Both the position numbers and the translations under genes were made by a program. Shown piece after piece: positions 17,029 to 26,023 of a DNA stretch of 64,000 bases. Every line of letters begins with the position of its first letter. Positions within the stretch are counted from its first letter, which is position 1. The notes under the pieces were generated by a model, which was given only the letters and a program-made list of their open reading frames with translations, made no database searches and had not been told where the DNA came from. Source of the stretch: Bog-473 sp963756025 (GTDB lineage: Bacteria > Actinomycetota > Acidimicrobiia > Acidimicrobiales > RAAP-2); assembly GCA_963756025.1 (NCBI GenBank), contig CAVWMF010000009.1, positions 186,001-250,000 on the forward strand. Reading direction: 5' to 3'.

Positions 17029-17918
17029 ATGGGGCATCTCGAGCGATTGCAGGCCGGTATGCAACGCGGAGGTTTCGACGCTCTGTTGCTGGGGGGGAGT
17101 CGGCGGGCCAGTTCGCGGCCGGCCATTCCCGGATCGGCGTGCACATGCCCGGATGGCCCATCCCGGTGACGTTCGTGCCGGCATCGGGCCTGCCCCACAT
17201 CGTCACCGCCGATCCCGACGGTGCGGTTGAGCTCAGCGGAGACCATGTGCACGGGATGATGTGGAATCCCGAGACGCTCGTCAGTGAGCTCTCCCGCTGG
17301 CTCGAAGGTGCTTCGGGGCTTCGCATCGGCACGGACTCGCTGTCGCCGGGGGGCTCGCCCTCATTGAGGCGGCGGCGCCGGGCAGCACGATCGTCGACGC
17401 CACCCGATTGTTGGCCGAAGTGATGCTCACGAAGACGCCGGACGAAATCGGGACGCTCGGCGAGCTCTGCTCATTCGTCACGTCCGCCGCCGAGGAAGGG
17501 TTTGCGCGGCGGGCGGGTCAGCGATGTTGCGTGCGCTGCACGGCGCGTTCCTCGTTTCCTATCCGCAGGTGTCGGACCGCATCAGTCAAGGTGGCGGTGC
17601 GCAAGGGTGGCTTCATCGGTGAGGCGCGGCTCGGGCCCGGCGATCCGGGACGAGGGGAACAGGCGGTCGCTTCCCTGCGCGTGGGGTCGCTGGCCTCCGA
17701 TGTCGCAGCTTCGCTCCCTCCCGGGGTAGAGGTGGTCGGCATCGGGTGGGGCTACGAGGCGCCGCTGATGCGTGATGGCTGGGCTACTCCGGAGGACCTC
17801 GTTCTGCAGTCCCGGTGCGGTATTGGGCGTTCGGTGGGACAGCTGCGGGGTCACCGTGGCACTCGAAGACGAGGGTGCCCACTTCCTCGGACTCTCACCG
17901 AAGGAGGTGGCACGATGA
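17029..17918 (+). pseudogene. M24 peptidase-fold (creatinase-like) protein without canonical metal site, frame-broken
   Basis: ATG 17029 opens MGHLERLQAGMQRGGFDALL, a creatinase/prolidase N-terminus, and the gene ends at the TGA overlapping the next start. The frame breaks at a seven-G run (about 17093) and a six-G run (about 17347), each missing one base, and about three more times between 17500 and 17860. Repair gives 296 residues. The zone matching the M24 His loop reads GIGWGYEAPLMRDGW, where the normal GHGIG histidine is absent, and I cannot find the paired Asp ligands. It may be an inactive partner of the next gene, to which it is coupled by ATGA. Confidence 0.6.
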
Positions 17919-19047
17919 TCGAGCTCGACGAACCGGAACTGTTGGCGCCGCGTTTGAGCCGGGTGACCCAAGCCGCCGACATGCTGGGCGTCGACAGCTG
18001 GCTGCTCACGACATCCCACGCGGTACGGACCGTGACGGGCGCGTGGTCCGACGATGTGGATCTGTTCGGCGAGTGGTCATCACCGATCGTTGCCGTCGGC
18101 AGCACGGTCCTGAGCCCAGGGCGCCCTCCCAGCGACGCCCGGCTCATCGATCAGGTCATCGACCTCCTCCCGGCACGGGGCACGATCGCCGTCGATCGAT
18201 TGGGGCCGCTCGCGTTGGAGCGCTTGGCCGAACTGCGTCCCCGACCTCGTCGTGCAGGACGCGGCGATGCTCCTCGGTGCGGCCAAGGTCCCGCGTGCCC
18301 AGATCGAGATCGACGTCCTGGTCGAGGCGCATCGACGTACCGAGGCGGTGCTGCTCTCCATGGTCGACCTCGTCGTCCCGGGAGTCTCCGAGCGCGACCT
18401 CACCTCGGAATTCACGGTGCGGGCGGCCGAGAGCGGCCTTGACCGGATGCATCTCGACACGGTCTTCAGCGTGCTGCCCAACGACGTTGCGCACGCCCCG
18501 TGGGCTCGGGGATCGTGGGAGGGTCGTTCGCCCTACCGGGAGCTGACGACGGATCGGGTCCTGGTCGAAGGCGACCATGTGGCGTTCGACGCAGGCGTCG
18601 GCTACCGGGGGTATACGGCCGATGTGGGGTGGACCCTCCTCGCCGAGCGCTGCCGGCCCGAGTCCGGCCGAAGTGGCCCTGGCCTCCACCTGGGACGACG
18701 TTGCACGCCGTGTCGTCAATGCCGCCAAGCCCGGCGTCACCGCATCCGAGCTACGCGCGGCCGCGCTCGATGGTTGGGACCCCAACCGGCCGTTCCCTTG
18801 GCCCTACCCGTTGTACGTGGCCCACGGGGTGGGCACCGAGCTCGCCGAGCCGCCCTTTGCGGGCGCTGACTTTGCGCCCGAGGCAGAGGCCGCGATGGTG
18901 CTCGTCGAAGGCAACGTGCTCATGATTGAGCCGTACATCTGGGAGGCGGGCGTCGGAGGATACCGCGCCGAATACTGCGCTGTTGTCGGAGCGACGGGGA
19001 CCGAAATTGTGAGCTCCCTTCCCTATGGCCGGTGGCCGGAGCGCTAG
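17915..19047 (+). pseudogene. M24-family metallopeptidase (Xaa-Pro peptidase/creatinase type), two frame breaks
   Basis: ATG 17915 overlaps the previous stop. The N-terminal creatinase domain (TQAADMLGVDSWLLTTSHAV) is followed by a frame shift near 18240 and another near 18655, both one inserted base; correction gives 376 residues, the usual length. All five M24 metal ligands are present: Asp in AFDAGVGYRGY, Asp in TADVGWT, His in AHGVGTE, Glu in IEPYIWE and Glu in YRAEY. Members cleave Xaa-Pro peptides or hydrolyse creatine-like C-N bonds; the neighbours (CoA ligase, oxidoreductase subunit) fit a non-peptidase hydrolase better. Probably functional if the breaks are sequence errors. Confidence 0.75.
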
Positions 19048-19060
19048 GCGGGACGCTGAG

Positions 19061-19074
19061 GCGACCGTGGTCGC
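19061..19074. terminator. Possible hairpin between convergent genes
   Basis: GCGACC-gt-GGTCGC forms a 6-bp GC stem with a 2-base spacer in the 51-bp gap between tail-to-tail genes. No U-tract follows on either strand, so intrinsic termination is doubtful. Confidence 0.3.
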
Positions 19075-19098
19075 TTCACGCTTCAGTGTGATTCGGCT

Positions 19099-20733
19099 TC
19101 AGCCTGATCCGGCGGCAGCCCGTCCGGCCAGATACCCGACTGTCATGCCATGGGCCAGCGGTCCCCCCGGCCCGCCGTAGGCCGGTCCGAAGCAGCTGGC
19201 CGCGGCGTCGCCGGCTGCGTAGAGGTTCGGGATGGTCGAGCCGTCGACGTGGCGCACCCTTCCGTGGCCGTCTGCCAGGAGGCCGCCCGAACTGCCGATC
19301 GCCCCCGGGTACACGGTCAGGGCGTAGAACGGAGGGCGTTCGATGCGACCTAGGGTGGGGCTGGGCTCACGGCCGAAGTCCGCGTAGTAGTGATCGAAGA
19401 GGCTGTCCCCCCGCAAGAAGTCAGCGTCGTGGCCCTCGTCGACCATCTGATTGAAGCGCGACACGGTCGCGGTGAGGGCCTGCGGGTCGATAGCCAGAAT
19501 GCGCGCGAGATCCTCGAGACTGTCGGCGCGGGCCAACCAGTCGGGGTCCTTGTCGTCCGGCATGAGGGAGAGCACCGAATAGGTCTCTCGAAAGTCGTGA
19601 TCGAAGAGTGACCACGCCGGATAGTTCTCGTACGTCGACTCCACCGGGTCCCAGGTCATGAAGGCCCGCCCGACGTCGGTATAGGGATGTGCCTCGTTGA
19701 CGAATCGCTTGCCTTTGTGGTTCACCATGATGGTCCCCGGCAGCGAACGTTCGCCTGCCACCATCCGGGACAAAGGTTTGCCGGCATATTCCTCGCCGGG
19801 AATGGCGGCTGTCGGGAACCGCCAGAGGTCCCACATGTTGGCCAGATCCGCTCCGATGGCCCGGCCCATCGTGAGGGTGTCTCCCTCGTTTGTCGGACAG
19901 CTGAGTGCGTGGCTCACCGGCCCGGCGACGAATTGCGTCACGAGATCCTGGTTCCATTCGAAACCACCCGCGGCCAGAATCGTGCCGCGGGTTGCCATGA
20001 CTCTGAGCGTGGTCCCGCCGCGGCCCAGAGCTTCCACCCCCGTCACACGGCGGCCCTCGGTCAACAACGCCCGTGCGCGCGTCTCGAGATGGATGTCGAC
20101 GCCTGCTTCCACACACGCCTTGAGGAGCCAACCCGCCAGGGCGCGCCCCATCCCCACGAAGCCCGCTCCGGCCCGCTCCTCCATCAAGGCGAGATCGAGC
20201 CGCTCGGGATGGAAGACACCATTCATCTCGTCCAGCTCGCGCCACGAGAGCGGAACGCCGAAGCCACTCGCGGGGCGGAGGCGCTCGAACCACTCTCCGA
20301 GAAGGGGGCCGGCAAGGGGGAGAGGCGCCAAGCATCGGCCGACGGCCTTGGCCCCGTCGAACTCGGGGTGATAGTCCGGCTTTTCCAAGGTCTCGAAACG
20401 GATGTCGCTCGACGTTTCCAAGAAGTCGATCATGACCGGTCCCGCTTCGATCACCGTGCGCACGTCTGTGTCGCTTCGGCGCCCCCCGGCGAGGCGCCGG
20501 ACATAGCGAAATGCCTCGTCGAAGGAGTCGTCGTGGCCCTCGTCTCGCATGTGCCGGTTGTTCGGCACCCACACCAGGCCGCCGGACATGGCGGTGGTGC
20601 CGCCGATCAACTGGCTCTTCTCGAGAAGAACGACATCCGCTCCCTCCGTGCGGGCCGTCAACGCCGACGTCAGAGCCGCAGCACCGCTCCCGACGACGAC
20701 CACATCGGTCGTGATGGTGGCGACCGCTGTCAT
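19099..20733 (-). CDS. FAD-dependent oxidoreductase, 3-ketosteroid-delta1-dehydrogenase-like
   Basis: A 544-residue flavoprotein of the KstD/fumarate-reductase superfamily. The N-terminal dinucleotide site is VVVVGSGAAALTSALTARTE, followed by GGTTAMSGGLVWVPNN, which is characteristic of KstD-like dehydrogenases; the C-terminal FAD segment is LYAAGDAAASCFGPAYGGPG, and PPFYALTVYPGAIGSSGGLL matches the region with the catalytic Tyr and oxyanion Gly. It probably introduces a double bond next to a ketone in a cyclic (steroid or terpenoid-like) substrate. It is divergent from a P450, with a 27-bp palindrome between them. Related enzymes include delta4-(5alpha)-dehydrogenases, so exact regiochemistry is open. 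Confidence 0.86.
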   Translation of the reverse strand: MTAVATITTDVVVVGSGAAALTSALTARTEGADVVLLEKSQLIGGTTAMSGGLVWVPNNRHMRDEGHDDSFDEAFRYVRRLAGGRRSDTDVRTVIEAGPVMIDFLETSSDIRFETLEKPDYHPEFDGAKAVGRCLAPLPLAGPLLGEWFERLRPASGFGVPLSWRELDEMNGVFHPERLDLALMEERAGAGFVGMGRALAGWLLKACVEAGVDIHLETRARALLTEGRRVTGVEALGRGGTTLRVMATRGTILAAGGFEWNQDLVTQFVAGPVSHALSCPTNEGDTLTMGRAIGADLANMWDLWRFPTAAIPGEEYAGKPLSRMVAGERSLPGTIMVNHKGKRFVNEAHPYTDVGRAFMTWDPVESTYENYPAWSLFDHDFRETYSVLSLMPDDKDPDWLARADSLEDLARILAIDPQALTATVSRFNQMVDEGHDADFLRGDSLFDHYYADFGREPSPTLGRIERPPFYALTVYPGAIGSSGGLLADGHGRVRHVDGSTIPNLYAAGDAAASCFGPAYGGPGGPLAHGMTVGYLAGRAAAGSG

Positions 20734-20781
20734 GGCGCGGCCGTCACGCGGGCTGTCGTTCTCATCAAGTTTTTCGGCATG

Positions 20782-20808
20782 TTGTTACGATAAGCTTTAT
20801 AAAAACAA
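20782..20808. promoter_or_regulatory. Concentric palindrome in divergent promoter
   Basis: Outer arms TTGTT (20782-20786) and AACAA (20804-20808) and inner arms ATAA (20790-20793) and TTAT (20797-20800) share the same centre at 20795, giving 9 of 13 matched pairs in an AT-rich island of an otherwise GC-rich intergenic region. It lies between the KstD-like gene (minus) and the P450 (plus) and is likely the operator of a TetR-type regulator encoded elsewhere. Confidence 0.6.
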
Positions 20809-20900
20809 ACCTCAACGAGGTGACGGTCGTCGTCCCGTTCGTGGGGTACGGGTGTCGGGGCGCAGGAAGAAGATTCTCGACGTGAAGGAGGGGAACCACG

Positions 20901-22112
20901 ATGGTCTCGACCTATGACCCGTTCCAGGTGGAGCAACCTGAAACGACCTTCAAGCGCCTGAAGGAGCTGCGAGCCGAGGGGCCCATCGTCCCGATAGGCG
21001 AAGGCATGTACTACGTCACGTCGTTCGAGGAAGCGCGCAAGGTTCTGCGCGACGTCGAGCACTTTTCGAGTGCCGAGGGCTTCCGGGCACCGGGCGTCAT
21101 CGTTCCCGCCGAGGACCGGATGCTGGGAGAGCAGGACGCGCCCCAGCACCCTGGAGTCCGACGGATCGTCATGAGCGCGTTCAACCCGGCTGCGATCAGG
21201 TTGGAGGAGGGATTCGTCCGCGAGCGGGCGCATGCGCTCCTGGCGGCGCTCGATGTCCCCGGGGCCGTCGACATGGTCCCCGCATTCACCACGCAGCTGC
21301 CCAACGATGCCACCGTCCACCTCCTCGGATTTCCGATGGAGGATGCCCAGCGGATCGCTGCGTGGAGCAAGGAGGTCATGGAAAGCGAGTGGCCGGCGAT
21401 GAACAGGACCGAACGGGGCGAGGGGATGGAGGGGGCATTCCCCGAATACACCGCCTACGTCGACGCGTTCGTGGCCTCGTTGCGGATAGCGGTGGTGGCC
21501 GGACAGGCCCCCGAGGGCCTTCTCACCCGTTTGCTCACGGCCGATGTCGGGGGAGAGCAACTTTCCGTGCGCCAGATGCGGGCGCTCGTCTTCAATCTCC
21601 TCCTGGGCGGGCTGACGACCACCGCGCAGCTCCTGGGCAACGTGATCTACCAGCTCCTCATCGGCGACTCGGTATCCGCACTGGTGGGCGCCACAGCGGC
21701 CGAGAGGTCGGCCTTCATCGAGGAGTGCCTGCGCGTCTATCCGCCGGTCATGCTCATCCCGCGGGGTTGCGTGCAGGAAACCACCGTGGCGGGAATCACG
21801 GTCAAACCGGGGGAGCGGGTCATCGTCGGATCCGCCTGCGTCAATCGCGACGAAGCGCTTTTCGGCTCGAGCGACCGGTTCGACGCAGGTCGCGAGAATG
21901 TGGATCGCCACCTGACGTTTGGCTTCGGTCCGCACATCTGCGCGGGCGCCGCCATGGCGCGTTCCGTCGCCCTGATCGGTCTGGACGAATTCCTGCGGTT
22001 CGCCGATGAGCACCACGCCGCCCTTCCGGTGGGGTTCGCCTACGAGAACGTCCCGACCTTCTTCGAGTACGGGCCCACGTCGATGCCCGTGGTCTTCGGC
22101 GGGTCCGCCTGA
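20901..22112 (+). CDS. Cytochrome P450
   Basis: A 403-residue bacterial P450. Haem loop FGFGPHICAG with ligand Cys347; K-helix EECLR (ExxR); I-helix GGLTTT (236-241), where the usual acid-Thr pair is replaced by Leu-Thr-Thr, so proton delivery may differ. The N-terminus is unusual in being short, beginning MVSTYDPFQVEQPETTFKRL. A gaaggagggg ribosome-binding site precedes ATG 20901. It is divergent from the KstD-like flavoprotein and probably shares its operator, suggesting hydroxylation of the same cyclic substrate. No ferredoxin gene is adjacent. Confidence 0.92.
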   Translation: MVSTYDPFQVEQPETTFKRLKELRAEGPIVPIGEGMYYVTSFEEARKVLRDVEHFSSAEGFRAPGVIVPAEDRMLGEQDAPQHPGVRRIVMSAFNPAAIRLEEGFVRERAHALLAALDVPGAVDMVPAFTTQLPNDATVHLLGFPMEDAQRIAAWSKEVMESEWPAMNRTERGEGMEGAFPEYTAYVDAFVASLRIAVVAGQAPEGLLTRLLTADVGGEQLSVRQMRALVFNLLLGGLTTTAQLLGNVIYQLLIGDSVSALVGATAAERSAFIEECLRVYPPVMLIPRGCVQETTVAGITVKPGERVIVGSACVNRDEALFGSSDRFDAGRENVDRHLTFGFGPHICAGAAMARSVALIGLDEFLRFADEHHAALPVGFAYENVPTFFEYGPTSMPVVFGGSA

Positions 22113-22291
22113 GCTGAGGTTCTGTTCAACCCGGGTACTCCGACGCACCCAGTCCGGGCGCGCTAGGGTTCTCTTCCATCATTTGAGTGATAGCAAACTT
22201 GAGGGTCGGGCGAGCAGGGGAGTAGCGGAGTCGAGGCGGCTCGGTCGGCCTGGCCGGCCGTTCTACAGCGCACAGGGGGCAATCGTCGGTC

Positions 22292-25166
22292 GTGTCTGAA
22301 TTCTTGCCGTTCATCGTCATCGGGCTCACCACCGGGGCCGTCTATGGACTGGCCGGCACCGGCCTGGTGCTCACCTATAAGACCTCGGGCATCTTCAACT
22401 TCGCCTATGGGGCCATCTCGGCCATTGCGGTGTTCGTCTTCTACTTCTTGCACTCAGAGCACGGGGTGCCCTGGCCCTGGGCCGCCGTGTTGGTCCTGCT
22501 CGTGCTCAGCCCGATCGAGGGCCTCGGCCTCGAGTTGTTCGCCCGCATCCTCGAACCGGCGACCGCCACCCTCAAGGTGGTGGCGACCATCGGCCTGTTG
22601 CTCGTCGTGGTGGGGGTCGGCACCCTTTGGTACGGCAACGCCAATGTCAACTTCCCCCCCTTCTTAGACACCAACACCATCCGCTTCTTGGGCGTCAACG
22701 TCGGCTGGGACCAGATCACCGTCGTCATCATCTCTTTGGTCTCGACCGCCGTGCTGTACTACTTCTTCCGCTCCATGCGCCTCGGGGTGGCCATGCGCGG
22801 CGTGGTCGACAACCCTGACCTCGTGTCGATGACGGGCACCAACCCGGTGTCGGTGCGCCGGTGGGCCTGGATCATCGGGACCATCTTCGCCTCCATGGCC
22901 GGCTTGCTCCTCGCCCCCTCGCTCAGCCTCAACGCCGAGATCATCACCTTGTTGATCGTCCAGGCCTTCGGGGCGGCCGCCATTGGCTACTTCTCGAACC
23001 TGCCCCTGACCTTCGTCGGCGGCCTCTTCATCGGCGTGGCCGGGGCCTTGGCCACCAAGTACGCCGCCAGTGTGAGCTGGCTGACCGGCCTCAGTGCGGG
23101 CCTGCCCTTCGTGATCTTGTTCATCGTGCTCATCGTCACCCCGAGAGCCCGCCTGGCCGAGCGCCGGGTCGTCGCCGCCCAGGCGCTGCGGCGCAGTTGG
23201 TACGCCCCGACCAAGGTGCGCCTCGGGGCCGGCGCCCTCGCCCTCGTCTTCTTTTGCTTCGTGCCCTCCTTTGTGGGGGTGAACCTGTCCACCTGGTCGA
23301 GCGCGCTGGTCTACATCATGTTGTTCTTGTCCCTCGGCCTGTTGGTCAAGACCTCGGGGCAGATCTCTTTGTGCCACCTGGCCTTCGCCGCCGTGGGGGC
23401 GGCCGCGTTCGGGCACTTCACCACCAGCTTCCACCTGCCCTGGGCCGCTGGCACTGCTCTTGGCCGGACTGGTGGCCATCCCCGTCGGGGCCATCGTCGC
23501 CATCCCCGCCATCCGCCTCTCGGGCGTCTTTTTGGCGCTTGCCACCTATGGCTTCGGCATCTTGTTCGAGCAGATGTTCTATGACACCAACCTCATGTTC
23601 GGCCCGACCACCGGGGGCATTCCCGCCCCCCGGCCCGACGTCACCATCTTGGGCTGGCACCTCTACACCGACAAGGGCTTCTACTTCTTGCTCTTGGCCT
23701 TCGTGGTCTTGAACGTGGTCGTCGTCACGGCCATCTTGAAAGGCCGCATGGGCCGCCTCCTCAAAGGCCTCTCCGACAGCCCGGTCGCCCTCGAGACCCA
23801 CGGGGCGACGGTCAACGTCATGAAGGTGCTGGTGTTTTGCATCACCGCCGGCCTGGCCGCCATCGCCGGGGCCCTGTTGGCCAGCCTCTTCAGCTACGGC
23901 CTCGGGACCAACTACAGCTCGTTCGCCTCGCTCACCATGGTGGCCATCTTGACCATCGTGGTGGTCGGCGACCCCTGGTATGCCATCTTGGCCGCCTTGG
24001 CCTATGGCATCGTCCCGGGCTACATCACCGTCGCCAACATCAACACCTACCTGACCATCATCTTCGGCCTCTCGGCCGCCACCTTCGCCCTCCAGGTCAA
24101 CCGGGCCTTGCCGGTTCCTTTGGTCATCCGCAACTTCTTGGACCGCCTCGGGGGCCGGGCCCCCGAAGTGGTGCTCTCAGAAGGCGATGTCGACCAACTG
24201 GTGAGCCAGGCCGCCCAAAGCGAGCGCGAGAGCGCGGCGAGCGACCGGGCGAGAGCGGCCAAGACGGCGGTGCCCGCCTCGGCCAAAGCCGGGCTCAGCG
24301 TCGCCAACCTGGCCGTCCAATACGGCGGGGTGCGCGCCGTCGACGGGGTGAGCCTGCTCGCCCCCATGGGCCGGGTCACCGGACTGATCGGCCCCAACGG
24401 GGCCGGCAAGACCACCACCTTCAACGCCTGCTCGGGCCTGCTCAAGCCGACGACGGGGGTGATCACCCTGCACGAGCGCGAGGTGACGGGGATCGGCCCG
24501 GCCGGGCGCTCGCGCTATGGCCTCGGGCGCACCTTCCAAAAGGCCGAACTGTTCAACTCGCTCAGCGTGCGCGAGAACGTGGAGCTGGGCCGCGAGTCCT
24601 CCATGGCCGGGGCCAACCCGCTGACCCAGCTGATCGGGAGCCCCAAAGACCGCGCCGTCGTGCGCCGGGCCGTCGACGAGGCCATGGAGCTGACCGGCAT
24701 CGGCCCCCTCTCGGACCTCCAAGCGGGCCTGCTCCCGGCCGGGCAGCGCCGCTTGGTCGAGCTGGCCCGGGTCTTGGCCGGTCCCTTCGACCTTTTGCTC
24801 TTGGACGAGCCCTCGGCGGGTCTCGACGCCGGCGAGACGGTGAGCTTCGGCAACGTGCTCACCGGGGTGGTGGCCGAACGCGGGGCGGGCATCTTGTTGG
24901 TCGAGCACGACATGGCGCTTGTCCGCCAGGTCTGTGCCCACATCTACGTGCTCGACTTCGGCCGCTTGGTCTTCGAAGGCAGCCCGAGCGAGATGCTCAA
25001 CTCCGACATCGTGCGCGCCGCCTACCTCGGCTCCGAAGGGGTCGCCGAGGGCGAGGGTGGCGGTGGCGGTGGCGGCGACAATGGCAATGGCGGTGGCGGT
25101 GGCGGTGGACCCGACGGAGAGGGCGAGCCCCCCATCGTGGCCGCCCAGGGGGCGAGCGAGCTATGA
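22292..25166 (+). pseudogene. Fused branched-chain-type ABC transporter LivH-LivM-LivG, one frame break
   Basis: GTG 22292 begins a LivH-type permease (TGAVYGLAGTGLVLTYKTSG, many membrane segments, about 1-290) that runs without a stop into a LivM-type permease (SGQISLCHLAFAAVGAAAFG). A single inserted base near 23446-23450 breaks the frame inside LivM; the protein continues as ALLLAGLVAIPVGAIVAIPA. A linker leads into a LivG ATPase from about 24296 with Walker A GPNGAGKTT, signature LLPAGQRRLVELARVL and Walker B LLLLDEPSAGLD. The C-terminus is a Gly-rich tail of about 45 residues. Repair gives 957 residues. The intact homologous fusion at 51918 supports this as one polypeptide. Codon style is unlike its neighbours (many TTG leucines). 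Confidence 0.82.
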
Positions 25167-25252
25167 GCACCGCGCCGCTGAGCACCGTGCCGCAGAGCAC
25201 CGCGCCGCCCAACCCGCCGCGTTCGAGCGACAAGGAGACGCCGCCGTGCTAG
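25163..25252 (+). CDS. Possible 29-residue coupling peptide between LivG and LivF
   Basis: ATG 25163 overlaps the LivG stop (ATGA) and the TAG at 25250 overlaps the first codons of LivF. The peptide is rich in Ser, Thr and Pro with repeated STAP/STVP units made by near-repeats of agcaccgcgccgc, and it ends in PPC. It contains the aaggag that serves LivF. It could be a coupling leader, a misread extension, or non-coding; nothing indicates a function for the peptide itself. Confidence 0.3.
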   Translation: MSTAPLSTVPQSTAPPNPPRSSDKETPPC

Positions 25253-25947
25253 AGCTGTTGAACATCACCGCCGGCTACGGCGACACCGTGGTGTTGCGCG
25301 ATGTCAGCTTGTCGGTCCCTGATTCAAAGGTCGTGGCCCTGCTCGGCCCGAACGGGGCGGGCAAGACCACCTTGTTGCGCGTCGCCTCGGGCCTCATCAA
25401 GCCCATGAGCGGGCGGGTCATCTTGAACGGCGAGGACGTGACGGGCAAAAAGCCCTTCTACATGTGCCGCAAGGGCCTGTGCAACCTGCCCGAGGGCCGG
25501 GGCATCTTCCCCAGCCTGACTGTACGCGACAACCTGATCCTCCAGTCCAAAAAGGGCAAGGAGCAGGCCACCATCGACCTGGCCGCGGAGTCGTTCCCCG
25601 CCCTGGCCACCCGGCTCAAGCAGACGGCGGGGAGCCTGTCGGGGGGCGAGCAGCAGATGCTGGCCCTCGTGCGCACCTTTGCCTCCGAGCCGCGCATCGT
25701 GGTGGTCGACGAGGCCTCCTTGGGCCTCGCCCCCATCATTGTCGACCGCATCTTCGAGACGCTGGCCAACATCGTCTCGACCGGGGTCTCGGTGCTCTTG
25801 GTCGAGCAGTACGTGACCCGGGCCCTGGCCCTGGCCGACGAGGCCTGCCTGCTCAACCGGGGTCAGGTGGTCTTCTCGGGCCCCGCCGACGACCTCGAGG
25901 GCGACGAGATCTTCGAGCGCTACTTCGGGATAGAGATCAGCGCGTAG
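25246..25947 (+). CDS. livF: Branched-chain-type ABC transporter ATPase LivF
   Basis: A 233-residue ABC ATPase of the LivF class. GTG 25246 is chosen because aaggag lies 8 bp upstream and the product starts MLELLNITAGYGDTVVL, the standard N-terminus. Walker A is GPNGAGKTT, the signature LSGGEQQMLALVR, and Walker B VVVDEASLGLAP. With the fused LivH-LivM-LivG encoded just before it, it completes an importer of the HAAT family; no solute-binding protein is adjacent. Same TTG-rich codon style as the fusion gene. Confidence 0.93.
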   Translation: MLELLNITAGYGDTVVLRDVSLSVPDSKVVALLGPNGAGKTTLLRVASGLIKPMSGRVILNGEDVTGKKPFYMCRKGLCNLPEGRGIFPSLTVRDNLILQSKKGKEQATIDLAAESFPALATRLKQTAGSLSGGEQQMLALVRTFASEPRIVVVDEASLGLAPIIVDRIFETLANIVSTGVSVLLVEQYVTRALALADEACLLNRGQVVFSGPADDLEGDEIFERYFGIEISA

Positions 25948-26023
25948 GCGACGCGCCCGACGAGGCGCGGTGCGGCGCGGGCGATCCGGGACATGGTCGG
26001 TCAAACAGGGAGTGGATCGTACG

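Noticed and set aside
25050..25110. Repeats ggtggcggtggc as a possible CRISPR or regulatory repeat
   Set aside because: They are in-frame glycine codons with no spacers and no cas genes nearby.
24919..25245. N-terminal extension of LivF by about 109 codons
   Set aside because: It overlaps LivG in another frame and lacks family similarity; GTG 25246 has aaggag at ideal distance.
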